A stretch of 64,000 nt of DNA from Dehalococcoidia bacterium (GTDB lineage: Bacteria > Chloroflexota > Dehalococcoidia > Bin125). This document shows positions 24,692 to 34,201 of the stretch, piece after piece; position 1 is the first letter of the stretch, and every line of letters begins with the position of its first letter. A model generated the notes under the pieces. It was not told the origin of the DNA. It did no database searches and was given only the letters and a program-made list of their open reading frames with translations. The stretch is from positions 620,001 through 684,000 of the forward strand of contig JAJDTU010000005.1 in NCBI GenBank assembly GCA_022826965.1, read 5' to 3'. The position numbers and the translations under genes were made by a program.

Positions 24692-25336
24692 ATGGAACAC
24701 CCCCCTGACGCATATCCGGCACGTCTTGTGATTGACTACCCGGAATCGCGCGACCGACTCAGCGTCCTGCTCCGCATCCCGTTCGCCATCCCCATTGCAA
24801 TCATTTCGTATCTGATGCCGGTGGCGCCCCTGCTGGCTGTCAGCCTCGCCGTGGAAGGCTACATCGACGACTCCGGCAGCGGCTGGTTCGCCGCCGCGTT
24901 CTTTCTCCCGCTGATCTTGATGCTCCTCTTTCGGCGAAAATACCCGCGTTGGTGGTTCGACTTCCTGCTCAACCTGTCCCGATTCCAATATCGCGTTGCT
25001 GCCTACATCAGCTTGCTCACCGATCAGTATCCGTCCACCGACGACGAACAGAGCGTTCACCTGGAACTGGACTATCCGGATGCCGAGCAGCTCAACCAGT
25101 TCTTCCCGGTCGTCAAGTGGCTTCTGCTGATTCCGCACTACATCGCGCTCGTGATCCTCGGCGTCCTGGCATTCCTCGCAACGATCGTCGCCTGGTTCTC
25201 CATTGTGATCACAGGCAGGCATCCGAAGCCGTTGTTTGATTTCGCCGTCGGCGTCGGCCGCTACTGGTTGCGGGTCGAAGCCTACGGCTTCCTGCTGATC
25301 ACCGACCGCTACCCGCCGTTTAGGCTGGATGCATAG
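24692..25336 (+). CDS. DUF4389 membrane protein
   Basis: A 214-residue integral membrane protein with two DUF4389-like halves. Each half has a hydrophobic segment followed by RFQYRVAAY or RYWLRVEAYGFLLITDRYPPF, the family signature. About four membrane helices are evident (35-60, 65-80, 130-175). The family has no established biochemical role. An AACTGGAGGTGATCG ribosome-binding site precedes the ATG. The LLM gene start lies 28 bases after its stop, so the two are probably co-transcribed. Confidence 0.82.
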   Translation: MEHPPDAYPARLVIDYPESRDRLSVLLRIPFAIPIAIISYLMPVAPLLAVSLAVEGYIDDSGSGWFAAAFFLPLILMLLFRRKYPRWWFDFLLNLSRFQYRVAAYISLLTDQYPSTDDEQSVHLELDYPDAEQLNQFFPVVKWLLLIPHYIALVILGVLAFLATIVAWFSIVITGRHPKPLFDFAVGVGRYWLRVEAYGFLLITDRYPPFRLDA

Positions 25337-25364
25337 ACGACGCTGGCAACTGGAGGAACCGACG

Positions 25365-26288
25365 ATGAGCGACCGGATCGGCATGGGCCTGGCCAACTTT
25401 CCCTTCACCGACGTCGACACGATGTGGCGTTGGATCGACCTCTGCGAAGACAACGATGTCGACTCGATCTGGCAAACCGATCGCCTGATCTCCCGGGAAC
25501 CGATCCTCGAGTCGATGACCTTCATGGCCGCACTGGCCGCTCGCACGGAAAAGCTGAAGTTCGGCATGAACGTGGTCGTCGTCGGCTTCCGCGACCCGCT
25601 CGTCCTGGCCAAGCAGTGCGCCACCATCGACTTCCTCTCCAACGGTCGAATGCTGCCCGCCTTCGGGGTCGGCAGTGGATTCGCGCCGGAGTGGAACGTC
25701 ACGCATCGCCAGCTCCGCGGTCGCGCACCAATCGCCGACGAGATGCTCGACATCATCAACGGACTCTGGAACGAGGAATCGTTCACCTACCACGGCGAGC
25801 ACTTCACCTACGACAACGCCACGATTTCACCGAAGCCGGTACAGGATCCGCTGCCGCTCTGGATCGGCGGTCACAGCAAGGCCGCGATCCGACGCACTGC
25901 GCGGATCGGAACCGGCTGGGTCGCCGGCATCCAGTCGGCGCACGAGGTCGGGCCGATCATCCAGCAGATCCGCGCCGCCCTGGCCGAAGCTGGGCGCACA
26001 GACTACGAGCCGGACCACTTCGGCGCCGGCTTCGGCTACCACTTCGGTTCCTGGGACGACGAAGACGTGCAGATGACGATCAAAGGGATCAAGGCCCGCT
26101 TGCCTGAGGTGAATCCCGACACCTACTTCGCGGTCGGCGACGCCGACGAGATCCTCAGGCGCGTCAACGAATACCGAGCCGCCGGCGTGAGCAAGTTCAT
26201 CATGCGGCCGATGGCCCGCGGCGACGACGCGATCATGTACCAGTCACAGCGCCTGTTCGACGAGGTGCTGCCCGTCGTCCACGCCTGA
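25365..26288 (+). CDS. LLM (luciferase-like) flavin- or F420-dependent oxidoreductase
   Basis: A 307-residue TIM-barrel protein of the bacterial-luciferase-like family. Visible family features: IGMGLANFPFTDVD at the N-terminus, the LKFGMNVVVVGFRDP strand, FGVGSGFAPEW (cofactor region) and KPVQDPLPLWIGGH near residue 163. Members oxidise or reduce small organics using FMNH2 or F420. The start is the ATG at 25365, directly preceded by TGGAGGAACCGACG; an earlier in-frame ATG would overlap the DUF4389 gene end. Substrate unknown. Confidence 0.87.
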   Translation: MSDRIGMGLANFPFTDVDTMWRWIDLCEDNDVDSIWQTDRLISREPILESMTFMAALAARTEKLKFGMNVVVVGFRDPLVLAKQCATIDFLSNGRMLPAFGVGSGFAPEWNVTHRQLRGRAPIADEMLDIINGLWNEESFTYHGEHFTYDNATISPKPVQDPLPLWIGGHSKAAIRRTARIGTGWVAGIQSAHEVGPIIQQIRAALAEAGRTDYEPDHFGAGFGYHFGSWDDEDVQMTIKGIKARLPEVNPDTYFAVGDADEILRRVNEYRAAGVSKFIMRPMARGDDAIMYQSQRLFDEVLPVVHA

Positions 26289-26301
26289 CCGGAGTCAAGG
26301 T

Positions 26302-27282
26302 CTAGGGATAAGACGGCAGCGGCAGGTTCGGGAACGCCCGCTTGACGCTCTTGACCGCTGCACGTTTTGCGGTTGCAGCGACGCTCTGTTCCCGCTTCAG
26401 GTCCGACGCCGAACTGGGTAGCACCTCGGCGTCGCCGGCCACCAATGGATCGCTCCAGGCGCGCAACTTCGACATCGTGATTGGGCCCTCGACCCGGTCG
26501 CAGAAGCGAGTGAATGGCCGCCAGCCCGCGTCTGTGCGCCTTGGTTTGGTGTAGACCGCTCGACCGGCAGCGATGCAGAGAGCGACCCCGCCGGCAACGT
26601 CCCAGATTCGCGAACCGTCAAACAGCGCCATCTGCACCGAACCCTCCGCCGCGAGCGCCAGTTCAGTCGCCGTGCTGCCGAACGTCCGGGCAATGCCGAA
26701 TCGGCGACCCGCCGGACCGGTCACGCCGCCGGTCCCGGCTGGCACGGTGCTCAATCGAGAGGCCGCCTGCAGGGCCGGAGCGCCGCAATCGACTTCCTCC
26801 CCATTGAACATCAGGCCACTCCCCGCTCTCGCGTGGTAGACCCCTGGAGTGAGAAATCGGTTGGATGGCAGCCACATCGCACCGGCGATCGGCATCCCTC
26901 GATGGAGAATGCCAATCGAGCATGCAAACATGCCGATCCCGTTGATGAAGTTTGAGGTGCCGTCGAGCGGATCGATGACCCAGACGATCTCCGCACCACT
27001 TGGACCGCCGTTTTCGCGCTCCTCACCGAGTACACCATGGTCCGGAAAACAGTCGTGCACTTCCGCCCGAATCAGGTCCTCGATTGCGTGATCGACTTCC
27101 GTTACGGGATCGTGAGCGTTCTGGCCCTTGAACGAGATTTCTATCGTCGCGTGGAAGCGATCCATGAGGATGTCGCCGCCTCGCTGCGCGAGACCGCGTG
27201 CGGCGTCGGCAAGTTCGTCCAGTCGGTCAGCGGGCAAGTCTGATAGATCCGATACATCCGTCCCGCTTGGAGTCTGCGTCAT
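26302..27282 (-). CDS. Inositol monophosphatase family phosphatase
   Basis: A 326-residue Mg2+-dependent phosphatase of the IMPase fold. The metal-binding motifs are GEE (near 93), WVIDPLDGTSNF (near 105-116) and IWDVAGG (near 228). It is longer than typical IMPases (about 260) because of an extra ~60-residue basic C-terminal tail. Substrates in the family include myo-inositol phosphate, histidinol phosphate and PAP. AGGA lies six bases upstream of the ATG at 27282; a TTG five codons earlier is less likely. It is convergent with the LLM gene. Confidence 0.88.
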   Translation of the reverse strand: MTQTPSGTDVSDLSDLPADRLDELADAARGLAQRGGDILMDRFHATIEISFKGQNAHDPVTEVDHAIEDLIRAEVHDCFPDHGVLGEERENGGPSGAEIVWVIDPLDGTSNFINGIGMFACSIGILHRGMPIAGAMWLPSNRFLTPGVYHARAGSGLMFNGEEVDCGAPALQAASRLSTVPAGTGGVTGPAGRRFGIARTFGSTATELALAAEGSVQMALFDGSRIWDVAGGVALCIAAGRAVYTKPRRTDAGWRPFTRFCDRVEGPITMSKLRAWSDPLVAGDAEVLPSSASDLKREQSVAATAKRAAVKSVKRAFPNLPLPSYP

Positions 27283-27346
27283 ATGATTCCTGTTCAAGGG
27301 CTACCCTTTGGATGCTAGCCGTAGTGGTGGTGAACGGAGTGTTCAA

Positions 27347-28576
27347 ATGGCTAACGAGTCGTCAACAACGGAGGACACAATCCGTCGCTCAAGCGGCCCG
27401 GGTCAGGCGACCGTGGAGACCAGGACCGCCAGCGCATCGGCAGCGGTGGCCTTCGAAGCGGAGTGGGAGTCCGCCTGCGAATCTGCCCTGCGCGGTATGG
27501 ACCTCACCACGTCACCCGACCTGCTGCTGGTCTTCATCGACTCCCGCTACGCCGAACACTACGCCGAGATCATCCAGCGACTGAGAGGATCCACCGGTGC
27601 TCGCCACCTGATCGGCGCATCGGGGCAGAGCGTCATCGGGTCGTCACTGGAAGCCGAGGAAGGATCCGCAATCGCGATCCTCGGATTCTCGCTGCCGGGA
27701 GCAGAGTTCACACCGCTGGCCATCGATCCGGAATCAATGACGGACGACGTCTTCGAACCAATCCAGGACGGTCCTGAGGTCTGGTTGATGTTCAGCAACC
27801 CGTTCACGGTGATGACCGACCGGCTGGTCGGGCACTTGCAGCAGTTGCGTCCCGAGATCGTCCTGCTGGGCGGCATGGCATCCTCCCATCAGCAGCAAGC
27901 CGGTTGCGGGGTCTTCATCGACGACCAGGCGCTGAGCAGCGGCGCCGTGATGATGGGTCTGACGGGGGTCTCAGTGCGGCCGATCGTCGCACAGGGCGCG
28001 GAGCCGCTGGGTCAGCCGTGGATCGTGACCGACTGCGAGAACAACACGGTCAAGACCCTGGGCTCACGGCCAGCGCTCGAAGTCCTGCAAGAGACCTTGA
28101 TGGAACTCGACGACGAGACACGTGACCGAGCCGCGCGAAACCTGCTGGTCGGACTCGCGATGAACGAGTACAAGGAGACCCACGAGCGCGGCGATTTCCT
28201 CATCCGCAACGTGATGGGCGCCGATCGCGAGTCCGGAATCGTTGCAATCAACCCGATCCCGAGGGTCGGACAGACCTTCCAGTTCCAGTTCCGCGACGCG
28301 CAGGCCGCCGATGACGATCTGCGCACCCGGCTCTCCGACCTCCGCGACACGCTGGCGCAAGACGAAGAGGTCCTCGGAGCGCTGCTCTGCTCATGCAACG
28401 GCCGCGGTCGAGGCCTCTTCGGAGAGCCGGACCACGATGCCGCGGCACTCTCCGAAATCTTCGGCCCCGTGCCAACCGCCGGCTTCTTCTGCAACGGAGA
28501 GATCGGTCCCGTCGGAGGCGAGAACTACCTCCACGGGTTCACAGCCTCGATCGCGGTACTGACCTCGGAGTCGTAA
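27347..28576 (+). CDS. FIST-domain sensory protein
   Basis: A 409-residue protein with FIST_N (about 45-235) and FIST_C (about 240-390) domains. Clues are LLLVFIDSRYAEHYAEII, LLGGMASSHQQQAGCGVF, the NLLVGLAMNEYK segment and the C-terminal LLCSCNGRGRGLFGEPDHDA followed by GFFCNGEIGPVGG, a FIST_C hallmark. FIST domains bind small ligands, perhaps amino acids, in signal transduction; here no output domain is fused. The ATG at 27347 is preferred; a TTG at 27308 would add 13 residues. It is convergent with the MoaD-like gene. Confidence 0.85.
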   Translation: MANESSTTEDTIRRSSGPGQATVETRTASASAAVAFEAEWESACESALRGMDLTTSPDLLLVFIDSRYAEHYAEIIQRLRGSTGARHLIGASGQSVIGSSLEAEEGSAIAILGFSLPGAEFTPLAIDPESMTDDVFEPIQDGPEVWLMFSNPFTVMTDRLVGHLQQLRPEIVLLGGMASSHQQQAGCGVFIDDQALSSGAVMMGLTGVSVRPIVAQGAEPLGQPWIVTDCENNTVKTLGSRPALEVLQETLMELDDETRDRAARNLLVGLAMNEYKETHERGDFLIRNVMGADRESGIVAINPIPRVGQTFQFQFRDAQAADDDLRTRLSDLRDTLAQDEEVLGALLCSCNGRGRGLFGEPDHDAAALSEIFGPVPTAGFFCNGEIGPVGGENYLHGFTASIAVLTSES

Positions 28577-28581
28577 CGGCG

Positions 28582-28845
28582 TCAGCCCCCGCTGATTTGC
28601 GGCACGATCGCAATCTCCGCACCCTCCGGCACCTTCGTGATCAGGCCCGTCGAGACGACGTCCCCGTTGATCGCCAGCGAGATGCCTCGCCCAATCTTGC
28701 CTTCGTTGACAAGCCGGTCAGCGAGTTCGGGGTAGCGCGGCGCGAGATCTCGGATGACGGCGCGGATGTTGTGGCCCTCGGCCATCAGCACCGGTTCACC
28801 ATCGGTGAGCGTCCTGAGTGGCTGGGGGATCAGGACGGTGACCAT
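28582..28845 (-). CDS. MoaD/ThiS-family sulfur-carrier protein
   Basis: An 87-residue ubiquitin-like beta-grasp protein ending in Gly-Gly, the residue pair that is adenylated and thiocarboxylated in MoaD and ThiS. GRGISLAINGDVVSTGL and GAEIAIVPQISGG are typical. It follows, on the same strand, the molybdenum hydroxylase genes after a 54-base gap that holds a hairpin. A role in molybdopterin synthesis for that enzyme is plausible. It could also donate sulfur in another pathway, because no MoaE is adjacent. Confidence 0.82.
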   Translation of the reverse strand: MVTVLIPQPLRTLTDGEPVLMAEGHNIRAVIRDLAPRYPELADRLVNEGKIGRGISLAINGDVVSTGLITKVPEGAEIAIVPQISGG

Positions 28846-28856
28846 GAGTGCCCTCG

Positions 28857-28889
28857 CCCAATCCCTCTCCCAAAGGGAGAGGGATTGGG
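28857..28889. repeat. 15-bp perfect hairpin, REP-like and possible terminator
   Basis: CCCAATCCCTCTCCC is followed by loop AAA and its exact inverted copy. It sits between the molybdenum hydroxylase large-subunit gene and the MoaD-like gene. A related CCCTCTCCC/GGGAGAGGG core recurs at 58356-58376. There is no T-run, so it may attenuate rather than terminate. Confidence 0.65.
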
Positions 28890-28899
28890 GGTAGACGGC

Positions 28900-31191
28900 T
28901 CAGTCCCCCGACGGCAGCGTCGCGTCGAGGATGGCGCGCGGCGACATCGGCAGCTCGTTCATGTGCACACCGATCGCGTTGGCGATCGCGGCCCGCACGG
29001 CGGGCGCCGGAGGGATAATCGGAACCTCGCCAACCCCGCGCACACCGTACGGGTGACCGGGGTTCGGGACTTCGACGATGTTCGTCTCGATCATCGGCAA
29101 GTCGAGCGCGGTCGGCATCCGGTAGTCGAGCAGGCTGGCGTTCTTCAGATCGCCGGACTCGTCGTAGTAGTACTCCTCGTTCAGCGCCATACCGACGCCC
29201 TGCGCGACGCCGCCCTGCATCTGTCCCTCAACGTATGCCGGGTGGATCGCCGTACCGGCGTCCTGGACGGCGGTGTAACGAAGAATGTCGACCTTGCCGG
29301 TGTCTGGGTCGACCTCGACATCGACAATGTGCGTCGCGAACGCGGGCCCGCTAGACGTCTTGTTCACGTCTGCCCGGCCGACGATGTGACCACCCGAGGT
29401 GACCAGCTGGCCGGCGAGCTCCTTGAACGTGAACTGCTGATCGTTGCCGTCCTCGTCCTGGGGACCGCGGATGATGGCGTCGTCGCCGTATGTCACGTCG
29501 GCTGCGTCGCACTCCCAGATCTGGGCGGCGCGCTCCTCCATCTGGCGGCGAATGTCCATCGCGCACTCATACGCGGCCCAGCCTCCGGCGAAGGTCGTGC
29601 GGCTGCCGCCGGTGACCTGCGTGTAGCCGACCGAGTTGGTATCGACCACGTGCGGGTGCACTTCCTCGGCCGAGATGCCGAGCGTCTCGGCGAGCTGCAT
29701 AGCGATCGAAGCGCGGGTGCCGCCGATATCGGTCGAACCGAGCACCAGCGGGACCGTGCCGTCCCCGTTGACCTGTGCGTAAGCGGATGATTCGAAGCCG
29801 ATGTTGAACCAGAATCCCTGGGCGATGCCGCGGCCCCGGTTCGGTCCCTGGAGCTCCGACTGCCAATGCGGCGATTCCTGTGCGGCCTCGAGGCACTCGA
29901 CGTTGCCGATGACGCCGTACGTGAAGCCGTCGGCGCGTTGCGCGCCTTCGACGCAGGCGTTTTGCAGCCGCATCTCGAGCGGATCGAGGCCCAACTCTTC
30001 CGCGAGCTCGTTCAACACCGACTCGGTGGCGAACTCCGACTGTGGAGCGCCGGGAGCTCGGTAGGCGGCGGTCTTCGGCTTGTTGACGACCACGTCGTAA
30101 CCGTCGATCCGCTGGTTGGGAATGTCGTAGGGAGCAAGCGCGCACATCGCGCCGGCCCCGACGGGTGAGCCCGGGTACGCCCCCGCCTCGAACGCGAGAT
30201 GCACGTCGGCGGCCGTGATCGTGCCGTCGCGCTTGGCGCCCATCCGCACGCGCATGTAGGTACCGGAGGTCGGGCCGGTCGCGAGCAGCACTTCCTCGCG
30301 GTTCATGGTCAGCTTGACCGGGCGACCCGTCTTCTGCGAGAGCAGCGCCGCCACGGGCTCCAGGTAGACCGGAATCTTGCCGCCGAAGCCGCCGCCGATC
30401 TCCATGGGCGTGACCTTCACCTGCGAGGGTGAGAGTTGCAGCAGTGGCGCGACCGAGTCGCGAACCACGAATGCGCCCTGGGTTGAGGTCCAGATGTCGA
30501 GCGTGCCATCGGCCCGGTAAAAGGCGGTGCCGTTGTGCGGCTCGATGTAGCCCTGGTGCGCCATGGAGGTCTCGAACTCGCGCTCGAGGACCACATCCGC
30601 TTCGGCGAAGCCGGAGTCGAGGTCGCCCTTGGTGAACTGCAGATGCGACGCAGTGTTGCTGGGGTTGTCGCTCTGGGAACCGTCCATCGCGGCCGTGTGC
30701 AGGCCGTCGTGAAGCAACGGCGAGCCGTCCACCATCGCATCGCGGACGTCGAGCACTGGCGTCAGCAACTCGTACTCGACCTCAATCAACTCGAGCGCGT
30801 CCTCCGCGATGTGGTGGTCGGCCGCGGCCACAGCGGCGACGGCGTGTCCCTTGTAGAGCACCTTGTCGGACGCGATAACGTTGTCCAGCACCCACTTGAG
30901 GTTGGCGGTGCCTTCGCCGGTGTCGATCTCTTCATCGCCGGCGCGCGGGAAGTCGGCATTGGTAATCACGGCCTGCACGCCCTCCAGCGCCTCGGCCTTG
31001 GACGTGTCAATGCTGACGATCCGGGCGTGCGCGTGCGGGCTGCGCAGGACTCGGCCGGCGAGCATCCCGGGCAGATTCAGGTCGGCGCCGTACTGCGCCG
31101 CGCCGGTGACTTTGTCGACACCGTCGTGACGGATCGGCCGTGTGCCGATGACGTTGTATTGTTCGGTTTCCTTCGACTGAGCGGTGACCAT
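28900..31191 (-). CDS. Xanthine dehydrogenase-family molybdopterin-binding subunit
   Basis: A 763-residue large subunit of a molybdenum hydroxylase, which hydroxylates aromatic or heterocyclic carbon with water-derived oxygen. Motifs: VTGAAQYGADLNLPGM near the N-terminus, GGGFGGK in the molybdopterin site, AYRAPGAPQSEFATE (XDH/hydroxybenzoyl-CoA-reductase-like, not the AYRCSFR of carbon monoxide dehydrogenase), and the catalytic Glu region GVRGVGEVPIIPPAPAV. AAGGA precedes the ATG at 31191; the frame is open further upstream but overlaps the FeS gene. It is the third gene of an FAD-FeS-Mo operon. Substrate not assignable. Confidence 0.92.
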   Translation of the reverse strand: MVTAQSKETEQYNVIGTRPIRHDGVDKVTGAAQYGADLNLPGMLAGRVLRSPHAHARIVSIDTSKAEALEGVQAVITNADFPRAGDEEIDTGEGTANLKWVLDNVIASDKVLYKGHAVAAVAAADHHIAEDALELIEVEYELLTPVLDVRDAMVDGSPLLHDGLHTAAMDGSQSDNPSNTASHLQFTKGDLDSGFAEADVVLEREFETSMAHQGYIEPHNGTAFYRADGTLDIWTSTQGAFVVRDSVAPLLQLSPSQVKVTPMEIGGGFGGKIPVYLEPVAALLSQKTGRPVKLTMNREEVLLATGPTSGTYMRVRMGAKRDGTITAADVHLAFEAGAYPGSPVGAGAMCALAPYDIPNQRIDGYDVVVNKPKTAAYRAPGAPQSEFATESVLNELAEELGLDPLEMRLQNACVEGAQRADGFTYGVIGNVECLEAAQESPHWQSELQGPNRGRGIAQGFWFNIGFESSAYAQVNGDGTVPLVLGSTDIGGTRASIAMQLAETLGISAEEVHPHVVDTNSVGYTQVTGGSRTTFAGGWAAYECAMDIRRQMEERAAQIWECDAADVTYGDDAIIRGPQDEDGNDQQFTFKELAGQLVTSGGHIVGRADVNKTSSGPAFATHIVDVEVDPDTGKVDILRYTAVQDAGTAIHPAYVEGQMQGGVAQGVGMALNEEYYYDESGDLKNASLLDYRMPTALDLPMIETNIVEVPNPGHPYGVRGVGEVPIIPPAPAVRAAIANAIGVHMNELPMSPRAILDATLPSGD

Positions 31192-31226
31192 GACGAATGT
31201 CCTTTCGATCAGCGTGGCGGGTGTGG

Positions 31227-31706
31227 TTAGACGACGCTCTGTCCAGCGGCCTGTTGGACGGCCTTGATGATCTTGTCGTAGCCGGTGCAGCGACAGAGGT
31301 TGCCGGCCAGCCAGTAGCGAATCTCGTGTTCGCTGGGATCGGGATTCTGTTCCAACAGCGCTTCGGCTGCAACGAGGAAGCCGGGCGTGCAGATGCCGCA
31401 CTGCAGCGCAGCCTGCTCGAGGAACGCGTTCTGTAGCGGCGAAAGCTGGTCGCCTTCGGCCAGACCCTCGACCGTGCGAATCTCGGAACCCTCGCACTCG
31501 GCCGCCATCACGAGGCAGCTGTTGACGATGCGGCCGTCCATGTTGACGCAGCACGCGCCGCAGTTGCCGTTGTTACAGCCCTCTTTCGCGCCGGTCAGAC
31601 CGATCCGGTCGCGCAGCGCTTCGAGCAGTGAGTCGCGCTCGTTGGCCAGGAAAACCTGTTGTTCTCCGTTGATCGTGCAGTTGACGACGATGTGTTCGCT
31701 TGCCAT
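31227..31706 (-). CDS. (2Fe-2S) subunit of molybdenum hydroxylase
   Basis: A 159-residue CoxS-type subunit carrying two [2Fe-2S] clusters. The plant-ferredoxin-type cluster is in GCNNGNCGACCV with a further Cys in VNSCLVM; the second is in CGICTPGF and NLCRCTGY. It passes electrons from the molybdenum centre to the FAD subunit. It lies between the FAD and molybdopterin subunits with 35-40-base gaps. Start ATG at 31706 after AAAGGACAGGTACTTC. Confidence 0.94.
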   Translation of the reverse strand: MASEHIVVNCTINGEQQVFLANERDSLLEALRDRIGLTGAKEGCNNGNCGACCVNMDGRIVNSCLVMAAECEGSEIRTVEGLAEGDQLSPLQNAFLEQAALQCGICTPGFLVAAEALLEQNPDPSEHEIRYWLAGNLCRCTGYDKIIKAVQQAAGQSVV

Positions 31707-31745
31707 GAAGTACCTGTCCTTTGTCGTTGATTCAAACTTGCTCGA

Positions 31746-32612
31746 TCAGCCGGCGCGCTCGGCGGCCTGCCGAATGGTCCGCTCGGTCAGCACACCGGCG
31801 AGGTGGACTCGCTGGCGGATGCTGCCGCGCATGTCGGTAATGGGATTCGCGGCAGCGCTTGAGGCTGCGGCCGCGGCGGCGATCGACTCCTCGCTCAGCG
31901 GCTGGCCCACGATCGCGTCCGCGGCGTCAGCGACGAGCAGCGGCGTCGGTGCAATGGCTCCGACAGACACCCGCGCCCAGCTCACGTTGCCGTCCCCGTC
32001 GAGGCGTACGGCCGAGGCCGCGTTGGCCACAGCGATATCCATCTCGTTGCGCGGGATGAAGCGCAGGAAGCGCGCGCCCGACCGCTCGGCCGGCGCCGGG
32101 AAGTGAAGCTTGACCACGAACTCGCCGTCGGCCAGCACATTCTGTCCCGGGCCGGTGCAGAAGTCCTCCACCGCCACCGTGCGACGCCCGTTCGGCCCGG
32201 CAATCTCTACCTGGCCCTCGAGCACGATCAGCGAAGGGATCCCGTCCGCTGCGGGGGACGAGTTGCACAGATTCCCACCGAGCGAGGCCCGGCCTTGGAT
32301 CGCCGTCCCCCCGATCAGCGAGCAGGAGTCCACCAGCACGGGATACTTCTCCGAGATGGTGTCGTCCCCATAGATCTGGTAGCACGGCGTTGCCGCGCCG
32401 ATCGTCAGACCCGAGTCGTCCGAGTACTCGATGCTGATCACTTCTGGGATGTGCTTGATGTCGACGAACAGGTCGATATCGCGCGTTCGCTCCCTCGCCT
32501 GGACGATCACGTCAGTGCCGCCGGCCAGCGGACGCGCGCCGTCGCCGCCGTCCTGCAGCAGGCTGACGGCCTCTTCCACGCTCTCGGCGCGGGCATATTT
32601 CACCGCTTGCAC
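31746..32612 (-). CDS. FAD-binding subunit of molybdenum hydroxylase
   Basis: A 288-residue CoxM-type flavoprotein. The FAD motifs are RPLAGGTDVIVQARER near residue 30 and IGGTAIQGRASLGGNLCNSSPAAD near 100. A C-terminal CODH-FAD domain follows. The GTG at 32612 is chosen because GAGGAGG lies eight bases upstream and relatives start here; the open frame before it has no family similarity. It is the first gene of the three-subunit operon, the usual order for several bacterial molybdenum hydroxylases. Confidence 0.9.
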   Translation of the reverse strand: MQAVKYARAESVEEAVSLLQDGGDGARPLAGGTDVIVQARERTRDIDLFVDIKHIPEVISIEYSDDSGLTIGAATPCYQIYGDDTISEKYPVLVDSCSLIGGTAIQGRASLGGNLCNSSPAADGIPSLIVLEGQVEIAGPNGRRTVAVEDFCTGPGQNVLADGEFVVKLHFPAPAERSGARFLRFIPRNEMDIAVANAASAVRLDGDGNVSWARVSVGAIAPTPLLVADAADAIVGQPLSEESIAAAAAASSAAANPITDMRGSIRQRVHLAGVLTERTIRQAAERAG

Positions 32613-32753
32613 GTAGTCCGCCTCCTCATAATCAGCGCCGCACGGCGCTCGCTTTCGATCATTGGAACGATGCCACCGCCATGCGTCGGCACGGGAGCCC
32701 ACGCGGCGGCTAGCCGTGCAAAGTGTAACGCACCTGCGAACAGGCAAGAAACG

Positions 32754-34106
32754 TCAGAAGCGCGGTCTCACGGCGCGCAGCACTGCGAATCCGAGCACCG
32801 CAGCGACAATCGAGGCGGCAAAGATCCCGATCTTCGCGCCTTCCAGCAAATCGGCTTGACCTGCGCCAAAGCTGAGGTTGGCGATGAAGATGGCCACCGT
32901 GAATCCGATCCCTGCCAGGAGCGCGGCTCCGCCGAGGTGCGACCACTGCAGCTGCTGCGGCTTGAACGCGATCCCGAGCCGGATCGCGAGCGCCGAAGCG
33001 CCGACAATGCCGAAGAACTTGCCGATCAGAAGGCCCAGGAATATGCCCCAGGCGATGTTCGACCCCAGAGCAGCGTCAATGCTCTCGCCGGTGATGTGAA
33101 TCCCCGCGTTGGCGAGCGCGAAGAGCGGGACGACGACAAACGCCGAGACCGGCGCGATACCTTCCTCCAGCCGCTCCAGCGGGCTCACCCCTTCGCGGGC
33201 GACATGTTCGATGTTGCGTAGCGCATCGTGCGAGTCGTGCTCGCGGACCGCGGGATCGGGATCCTCCTGGACATATCGCAGCCGTTGAAGCAGATAGTCG
33301 ATGCGGCGGGTAATGCCCTTGTCGTCATAGAGCGCATCGGCCGGCACAATCAACCCGAGGATGACACCGGCGAGGGTCGCGTGCACGCCGGCTTCCCAGA
33401 GGGTCAACCAGAGGAACACGCCGCCAAACAGATGGATGCCGATGTGGCGGAAGCCAACCTGCTTGACCAGCAACAGGAACGCGATTGCGCCGACCATCCC
33501 GGCGATCCACTCGAGTTGGATCGATTCCGAGTAGAAGATGGCGATGATCAGGATGCCGCCGACGTCGTCGGCCACCGCGAGCGTGAGCAGGAACACTTTC
33601 AGCTGGACCGGTACCCCGCGACCAACCAGGGCCAGGACTCCCAGGGCAAATGCGATGTCGGTGGCGACCGGGATGCCCCAGCCAGAGCTGCCCTCGCCGC
33701 CGGCGTTGAGCGCCGCGTAGAACGCCGCCGGAACCACCATCCCGCCCAGCGCGGCGAAAATCGGCAGTGCGGCCTGGCGTGGATCCCGCAACTCGCCGTG
33801 CGTGACCTCGCGCTTGATCTCGGCGCCCACGACGAGGAAGAAGACCACCATCAGGACGTCGTTGACGACGTGTTGCAGCGACTGGTCGAACGACCAGATC
33901 CCCAGGTCGAGCTCGATATGGCTGTGCCAGAACGAGTCGTATGAACCGATGTCGAGATTGGCCCAGATCAACGCGATCGCGGCCGCAATAACCAGTACGA
34001 TCCCGCCCGCCGCCTCGACTTCCATGAACCGCAACGTCGTTTGCACGACGATCCGTCGGAAGGGATCATTACCCTCGCGCCAGCGTGGTCGGAAGAGGTC
34101 AGCCAT
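32754..34106 (-). CDS. nhaA: Na+/H+ antiporter NhaA
   Basis: A 450-residue NhaA-family transporter with about twelve membrane helices. The ion-binding region reads VATDIAFALG, then FLLTLAVADDVGGIL near residue 180, whose Asp-Asp pair corresponds to Asp163/Asp164 of E. coli NhaA. It is longer than E. coli NhaA (388) because of a charged loop near 285-325. Exports Na+ in exchange for protons, so salt or pH homeostasis is expected. It stands alone in its orientation between the molybdenum hydroxylase operon and metH. Confidence 0.92.
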   Translation of the reverse strand: MADLFRPRWREGNDPFRRIVVQTTLRFMEVEAAGGIVLVIAAAIALIWANLDIGSYDSFWHSHIELDLGIWSFDQSLQHVVNDVLMVVFFLVVGAEIKREVTHGELRDPRQAALPIFAALGGMVVPAAFYAALNAGGEGSSGWGIPVATDIAFALGVLALVGRGVPVQLKVFLLTLAVADDVGGILIIAIFYSESIQLEWIAGMVGAIAFLLLVKQVGFRHIGIHLFGGVFLWLTLWEAGVHATLAGVILGLIVPADALYDDKGITRRIDYLLQRLRYVQEDPDPAVREHDSHDALRNIEHVAREGVSPLERLEEGIAPVSAFVVVPLFALANAGIHITGESIDAALGSNIAWGIFLGLLIGKFFGIVGASALAIRLGIAFKPQQLQWSHLGGAALLAGIGFTVAIFIANLSFGAGQADLLEGAKIGIFAASIVAAVLGFAVLRAVRPRF

Positions 34107-34201
34107 ACCGCGCCTGCGACTTCACCGCTCGGTCCCTCTTCATTTCGAGTGAGTCGAGTTCAACCGAACGCAGCCTACCGCGCTCCAAGCCTAGATTCCG
34201 A